Shown here one piece after another: positions 57,941 through 64,000 of a DNA stretch of 64,000 bases. Location: NCBI GenBank assembly GCA_037447655.1, contig JBBHKE010003209.1:126001-190000 (forward strand), given 5' to 3'. The number at the start of each line of letters is the position of its first letter. The stretch's first letter is position 1. A program made the translations under genes and the position numbers. Below the pieces are notes generated by a model. That model saw nothing but the letters and a program-made list of their open reading frames with translations, was not told the DNA's origin and did not search any database. The DNA is from Zygnema cylindricum (taxonomy: Eukaryota > Streptophyta > Zygnematophyceae > Zygnematales > Zygnemataceae).

Positions 57941-60900
57941 ATTATTTGCAGTGTTGATTGCCGTACAACATCAGCCCTACAGTGCGCGATCGTATTCTCC
58001 CCTTCCTTGTCTGCCCCTTAACACCCGCTTTCACTCCCTCTTTCCTCCACTAACTTCCTTAGAATCTGTTCCTGGACCACATACGGACCACATACATATG
58101 GGCTTTCCCAGATGACTTTCGGCGTGTCTTGTCTGACACTATCTTTTGCGAAAAATCCAAATGTCGATCAGTTTCACACATAGAAAAAAAGTACGATAGT
58201 AGTGTAAAGAACAGTACTGGACATATGTACTTATTACGAAAAACGCTTGAATCATCATCACTAATCAGCGTTAATGTTATTTTTTGTCAATTAGGGTTAT
58301 CAGCCATTTGGGAAAAAGACAAAAAATAGGGTAATCTCACTAATTTGAAATCTGTACGTTTTCGTAAAATTAAGATTCAGTAGCGATTTTTTATTCGGAG
58401 AGTTGGAATACTCTGGAAAATTGTACGGAAAATCTTCACGAAGGTCGGCATTACGTCGCTAAATTGACATGAGCACTCAGCCTAAGAGCACAAGGTGGTA
58501 AAAAAATCGACTTGAAACTGGGAAAGTGAAACCATCACAGACGACATGATGATTAGTCGGCAGAATGGTAGACGACAAGATTTGTGACGTCACATGTCGA
58601 CGATGACAAAATGTTCAGTGTTCATCGGTTGTCCGTTTTTAAAACATTATTTTTAATATTATTTTATAAGGAGAGAGGGAAAGAGGGGGGGGTTGGGGTA
58701 AGGTTAAGGGAAGTATAGACCAATACACTTTTAATGGAGTAAAGTAGAACTTCAACTGTACAAATTTGAAGATGATAAAAAATTAAATGTAATTATTTAT
58801 TATTATTTAAATTTCCCTAGAAATAAGGCTCGAGTAAATGCCAGTATAAGAGCTCAAACTTTTAATTTTGATACTCTAAAACAATTGTAAATGTTGTAAT
58901 GTAGTAATCGTGTACTTAATGCGTACTCTACTATATTTGAAATACAGAATGCACTTTGTACAGCGTTACTAGATGGTATAATCAAAACCACTTTACTAAG
59001 AGAGCAAGATAGTGAGACATATGTATCGATACGGATACTTAGTTACTAATAATGATTATACGTACTAATAACTGTCTTAATACTAATTATGCATACTAAG
59101 GGTTATACCAATTCTAAGTACAAACAAAGAGATGTACTAATACTAATTATGCAGTTTGCAAACAATACCAAACTAAACAAGTACTGATACTAATAAATGC
59201 ACGTTTTCTAATTAAACATACTAAAATAATAAAGAAACCTCATGGAAACGTTTTCCACTTTAGTCTTCAAAGTATTCATTTGAATATTTGGTACTACCAC
59301 CAGGATTTGCACTAAAGGTCGTTCACTCTCGCTCGAACCCTAAGTTGTATTACCACCCCCACATCTTTTTACTCATTAAGGTCTTACATTTACCTCAATG
59401 GTTGGGTGTAGGCCACACGCTTTAGTGCCATCTTAGCTGGTGAGTTGTTACTCACTCCTTAACGGACTTCAACTTTTATGACCACCGTTTTGCTATCTTA
59501 ATCAATCAACACCCTTTGTGCAATCTAGGTTAGCGCGTAGCTTGGCGATATAACATGGCTTTCAGTTCATCCGTAGCCAGTTTTGCTTACCAAAAATGGC
59601 ACATTTGGATCTCTCATTTGACGTCGATCTGTAAAAAATATGCCAAAACCGTCATCACATGGATGATGGGAACAAATCGTGAAGCAAAGAGCTCCAACTT
59701 TCAGGTGCCTACTTTGTATGTCAAAAGGTAAATGCAATCATTGATTTAACTCTTTAAAGTATATGTGAGATAGAGCCCCTTCGAAAATAGTTAGAGTCAA
59801 GTTTCATTTACAATGATATTAAATTGGAACAATGAACAGCTTTCATGGGTGGAAGGAACTATGAGTGCCCGGAAGCCACTTTCCTCTTTGTTGAAGGGGC
59901 AGAGATTACATTTTATCCCTTCTTGAATCCTTCTCTCTCTCATCCAACAACTGTTGTGAAACAGGTAAACCAAGCAAGAGTCTTTTCAGATCCTGTATTT
60001 GCGCGACCCATCAAATCCTGTACATACCACACTGATAAAATCAATTTTTCCTTCACTTTTCTCTATCCATCAAACTCTTGGTCAAGTTACCGAACCCACA
60101 CGAGAAATTGAAATTAAATCAGAGGTTTTATCTTTTGTATTTTATCCGGGAATGGTAACTAAATTGAAAGGCAAGAAGCATAGAGAAAGAAAATTGGCTT
60201 TTGTGCGCGATGTTTATCCTTTATATCGCTGTATATTCAAAGTGTTAGTAATCAATTCTTTCCCTTCAATCTCCTCCTGAATTATCACCATTACGAAAAA
60301 GTTCTTAAAGGGTCGAGGTAGGCCAATCAACTTTATCAACAAGCGATAAGCTCCTCTCCATGCACATACTTCCTGTCTTAAAAAATCTCCGTTGGGGGAT
60401 ATTTTTAACTGTGTTTACCTCAAAGACATTTTTGTCAGCTCCACCTTCTCTTCAGCAATGCCTTTTCTCACATCCTGCGTGTCTTTTTCCTTCTTTCGCT
60501 TTCATTACTCGCATACCACAGCTGCTCATAATCTTCCATTTTGAGGTTACTTGCAGCAAAGCCACCCAATAGTGCCTATTCCATTAGGCAATACCTGCCT
60601 GAATGAGTCCTGTTCAATACTTAAAACGGTTTTTTTTTTTTCACAAAAAAATTCCCTGTTTGACCAAAGACTCCAAGTCTTGGCGACTTTGCGAATTGAT
60701 TTTGCTGATACAATATTTTAGCTCATGCAAAGTTTTAGACAACATGACAGGATATACTCTAAGACATGTTTGATTAAAAGGGTGTCAAAATGACGGTATA
60801 AAACAACGTTATACCGCGAATCGCCTATAGTGTTAATAACACACTATCCGCGCCCATAATTTTGATCCTTCAACCTAAACTAACAGTATGGGTTAGGTTA

Positions 60901-62929
60901 GGGTTTGGTAGTTATTGTTAAGGTTTCGCTTTTTGTTGTTAGCTTTCTCTTGTATTTTTTCACCTCCTTGATTTCTTTGTCATTTTTGTCGTTCACTTTC
61001 TTTCGCAGTGTTTTTAATTTTCTTTGGTTTGATTTTGTGTGGTTTTATTAAGCTTTACTTAGCGCTTCATTTCTTTTCTTTCCACGTACAAAGGTGGTTT
61101 ACCATCTCGCGTTTTTAAAAAGTACTTTGCTAAGTACAATAACTTGACCATGACATCAGAAAGAAGTACCGAACTGTCATGTGAAGAATCTCCATGTTTT
61201 TGCAGTCTTATGTTTTTAATTTTATGTACTGAGTTTTTTGATTATAACGTATAAGTTCTCACATGCTCAAAAGCTTGAAACTCGAGTAGTAAAACTTGTA
61301 CTTAGACTTTGCAATGAGATTACTGGAGTCTTGTGTAAATGGAAGTGTCAGGTGTCATTTTCTGTCCTCTTACACTTAGGATTTATGTCTTCTTTTGCAA
61401 CAATTATAGTTTTCTGAGGGGATTTTGTTCACGTTATTAGACTTAATATCACTACTATTTTTTCTCTCACGTTAATATATTTATGGTTTAATTAGCATGA
61501 AGTACAATGATTTAGGGTGGAATTCCATTAGGCGGTCCAAGTAAATGTACGGAAAATTCTACTGGCGGCGTTTACTAGAAGACTATTCTATATTGTCGGG
61601 CTACTAACAAACCTTCCTCAGTTATGATTGGCGTCACATAGGTTAGAGTCTAGATTTGAAAATCGTAAATAAAATCTTCAAAAGGAAAGTCAGAACCAAA
61701 TATAAGTATGGTCGGAATAATTCGTACGTAAAGTTTGCGGTCTTATTTTTGATTTTGAAAACGGAAATTAAAATTTCGAAACGGAATGTCAAAAAGACGC
61801 GGCAAACTTTGAATGTCGGTGGATGTCAGACGGAGCGTGCAAAAATATTTTCGGCTCACCTGCATCCAGCGTGGCAGTCGGAACATGGACCGTACGACAT
61901 ACGCACATGGCCTGTACGACGTGTAGACCTGTGATCGCTTGTTCAAAGAGGATATTTTTTTCTTTTTCACGTGTACCAATGGTACACGTCTAGTATTATA
62001 CAACTCTCCTCGCGAGGAGAGTATCGTCACACTGGATGATGTGCGCGATTGCTTCGCGGATCTGAAAAAGTGGAATATCCAACGGCCAGGAAATACGCCT
62101 ACATCATTGGAGCTTCGCGACAGCTTTCAGGTAACGATATTTCGCCTAACAAATTTTTTTAAGGTACGGCGTGGTACGGATATGTACGAACTTGTACGGC
62201 GTCTAGTAACCAACCACACTTTTCGTCTAGTGAAATTCTACCCTTACGCGGCACTGCAACATTCCGTACATATAGCGTGTTAGAACCTTGCAGTCAACTT
62301 CTATGTTAACGTTGTCACATACGACAGCGTAACAATTATAGTTTGACCTCTTAGGCCGGACTTCCATTAGCGAAAAAGTTTTGAAGTTGTTTACAGAAGG
62401 CCGTGTTTCGTACCATTCTGTATCCCTTTTCTTCCCTTCAAGAAAAACAACTTTACTAAAACATTGAGGTTATGGGCGTAAAATCTGACCGTCAGATGTT
62501 ATGTTGTTTTAATCTGAGACGCCATCTCGCGAACGCCGTGTGAGGAAAATGTAGTCAATGTCATCAAAAAGACACTACGCACACACTAAACGTGTAAAAT
62601 TGGGCCGCTTGGAAATTATAAAAAAAATCCACGATAAACTCGTGTTCAGATGCTACACGTCCTATATGCCCTGTGCGTTATGTCGGGGTGGATGAGAGTG
62701 TAACGAAATTATCCCGTCACGCTCCCACCATCAAAGTTTGTCGCTGCCTTTTTGTCGTTCCATTTTGAAATTCCAAATAGTACCAAAGTTCAAAAGTAGG
62801 CGTTTTTATGGTAGGCCTTTGGTAGGCGCACAAAGCTTGGCACAAAACTCGCTTAGAGTACGCATACTTTATGTGTGTGCATTTGTGCACACTATTGTAC
62901 GAACGTACGAATCTGACATATGATCATAG
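57941..62929. other. Gene-poor region with unidentified sequence
   Basis: No convincing gene. 58660-58700 is a purine tract. 60811-60840 has a MITE-like end TACCGCGAATCGCCTATAGT. 60890-61130 is T-rich with GTACAAAGGTGGTTTACC, similar to 4245-4270, probably a LINE-type tail. 62780-62830 repeats part of the 11802-12978 element. Plus readings at 59845-60111 and 59999-60280 (KLKGKKHRERKLAFVRDVYP) are not recognised. Confidence 0.45.
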
Positions 62930-63465
62930 TGTTAGAATATCAATGTGTAAATTGTCTTCCAGTTACAGTTAGTGTTGAGTGACGTTTTTATGTTCAGATT
63001 CAATTTGTTGTCGCGTCAGGTCTTAATTCCGTTTCTGTACAGCTGCTATGTGGTCCTGTACGATAGGTGGTCCTGTACGATTGGTTACTTATTTAGTGCG
63101 CTTAGGACCGTGGATGTTTTATGTCTAGGTCATTCAAATATTCGACGCATTAATGCTTCGCTTATATTTGACTCAGCGTCTAAACTGTCAACTTGTGCCT
63201 AATCAGCGTCTAAGTGTCAAATTGTGCCTGAGTGGAATCTGAGGGGAATATGTGACGTGAGGAGGAAGTAGTGTAGATTTGTTTTCTGGTATTGTGAGAG
63301 AGTATTTTAGGAGGGAGAAAGTGAAGTGAAAAAAGGAGGATGTAAAAAGTTCGGTTAAATATATTATCTATTTGATCGACTCTCCTTGCAATCTGTGATT
63401 ATGATGTCTATGAAAATTTTGAATGCTTCTGTTGGTGATTAAAATACATCAATCATGTTTTAACA
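62930..63465 (+). repeat. 5' LTR of a second copia lineage (TGTTA...TAACA)
   Basis: Starts TGTTAGAATATCAATG and ends CATGTTTTAACA, matching TGTTA/TAACA ends, 536 bp. It is followed by AG and primer binding site TGGTATTAGAGC. It is about half the length of the other LTRs and lacks their hairpins. The second LTR lies beyond the window. Confidence 0.82.
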
Positions 63466-63467
63466 AG

Positions 63468-63479
63468 TGGTATTAGAGC
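63468..63479 (+). promoter_or_regulatory. Primer binding site (3' end of tRNA-Met type)
   Basis: TGGTATTAGAGC is one base from TGGTATCAGAGC, the common plant copia primer site complementary to the initiator tRNA-Met 3' end (established knowledge). Confidence 0.85.
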
Positions 63480-63538
63480 AGGTATACGCTCCCAGTAGTA
63501 GACAGTTGGTGACTGTCAGTGTGGCGAGTGTTGCTGCA

Positions 63539-64000
63539 ATGGGAGGAAGGAAGAAGAAGGTTGCTCCACAGTCTGCTCCTTTGCAGTCTGAAACTCCAGA
63601 GCCGAGTCGAGGGGGCTTCAGCGTTGCCCAGTTTGAAGAAGAAGAAGATACAGATACCTTTGTACATCAGGAAGAAGGAGGAGCAAGAGCAGGGGTAAGA
63701 GCAGGGGTGTTTCTCACGGAGGAGAGGCTTCAGACACTTCTAACTGAAGTTTTTTAGAGCGTGCTCTCAGTTGCCCCTCAAGGGGGCAGGCTAAAATTTT
63801 TCAGAGGAGGCAGTAGATACGTGGAAGGAGAAACTGAAGATGACAGGAGAGAAAGAATCCGGAAAGGAAAATTCGAAACTGAAGATGAATCTGACTCGGA
63901 GGAAGACGAGGATGAGGAGGATGATAAACTGATGCAGATGCCCGGCAAAGTCGTTCTCTTCAATGGAACGAACCACTATATCTGGAAAAGATATATTCAA
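63539..64000 (+). pseudogene. Copia gag N-terminus, partial, one in-frame stop
   Basis: The ATG at 63539 opens MGGRKKKVAPQSAPLQSETP then a Glu-rich region; TAG at 63755-63757 interrupts it. The same frame resumes PQGGRLKFFRGGSRYVEGET, an acidic DESDSEEDEDEEDDK stretch, and VVLFNGTNHYIWKRYIQ at the window edge, the usual gag start (F.G..Y..W). With one lesion it is the youngest-looking element here. It could be read through or be non-functional. Confidence 0.78.

Noticed and set aside
60886-60915. Telomere-like GGGTTAGGTTAGGGTTTGG
   Set aside because: Only two or three imperfect units without a longer array; too short to call interstitial telomere DNA.

Overview
The window is nuclear DNA of a repeat-rich, AT-leaning eukaryote. 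It has two host genes I could reconstruct, both with GT-AG introns and exons more GC-rich than their surroundings. Everything else I recognise is transposable elements, mostly old and nested. An alga or other protist is my best guess: an OSCA/CSC1 channel, Ty1/copia elements, a plant/alga-like LINE 3' end, a hAT transposase and CT-rich introns occur together. The sequence does not fix the lineage.

Left part (1-13.0 kb): a minus-strand copia element runs off the left edge (gag-protease 1-1355, LTR 1356-2392). A second copia remnant has one LTR (2947-3993) with internal sequence on both sides. Then come DNA transposons with AGGGTACGTCCCC-type ends, two of them inside a ~1.15 kb direct duplication (7417-8576 and 10312-11451). 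An element with ends AGCCTATTCCCACCGGA (11802-12978) carries a palindromic MITE.

Host gene 1 (13406-22949, +): 14 exons join in phase into a 915-residue OSCA/CSC1/TMEM63-type mechanosensitive or osmosensitive cation channel. Several introns hold CT-rich or GACATT tracts. From 22.9 to 31.3 kb there are only decayed repeats, including a DNA transposon split by a solo LTR.

Host gene 2 (31321-34975, -): four exons join in phase into a 408-residue membrane-anchored glycosyltransferase-like protein in which the expected DxD motif reads ASE.

Right part (35.4-64 kb): four MITE-like elements nested like brackets (35484-37697), a hAT transposase remnant (38296-39364), and a long copia cluster (39443-56391) with LTRs in both orientations, two degenerate gag-pol bodies and recombinant junctions. 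A 5'-truncated LINE (56392-57940) follows, then a gene-poor stretch. A different copia element (LTR 62930-63465) enters at the right edge.

The main copia family is the most interesting content. Its primer binding site matches the anticodon arm of initiator tRNA-Met. Its gag frame begins inside the LTR and reads through the primer binding site. Its LTRs carry an antisense tRNA-like block and a pair of short hairpins with compensatory changes between copies.
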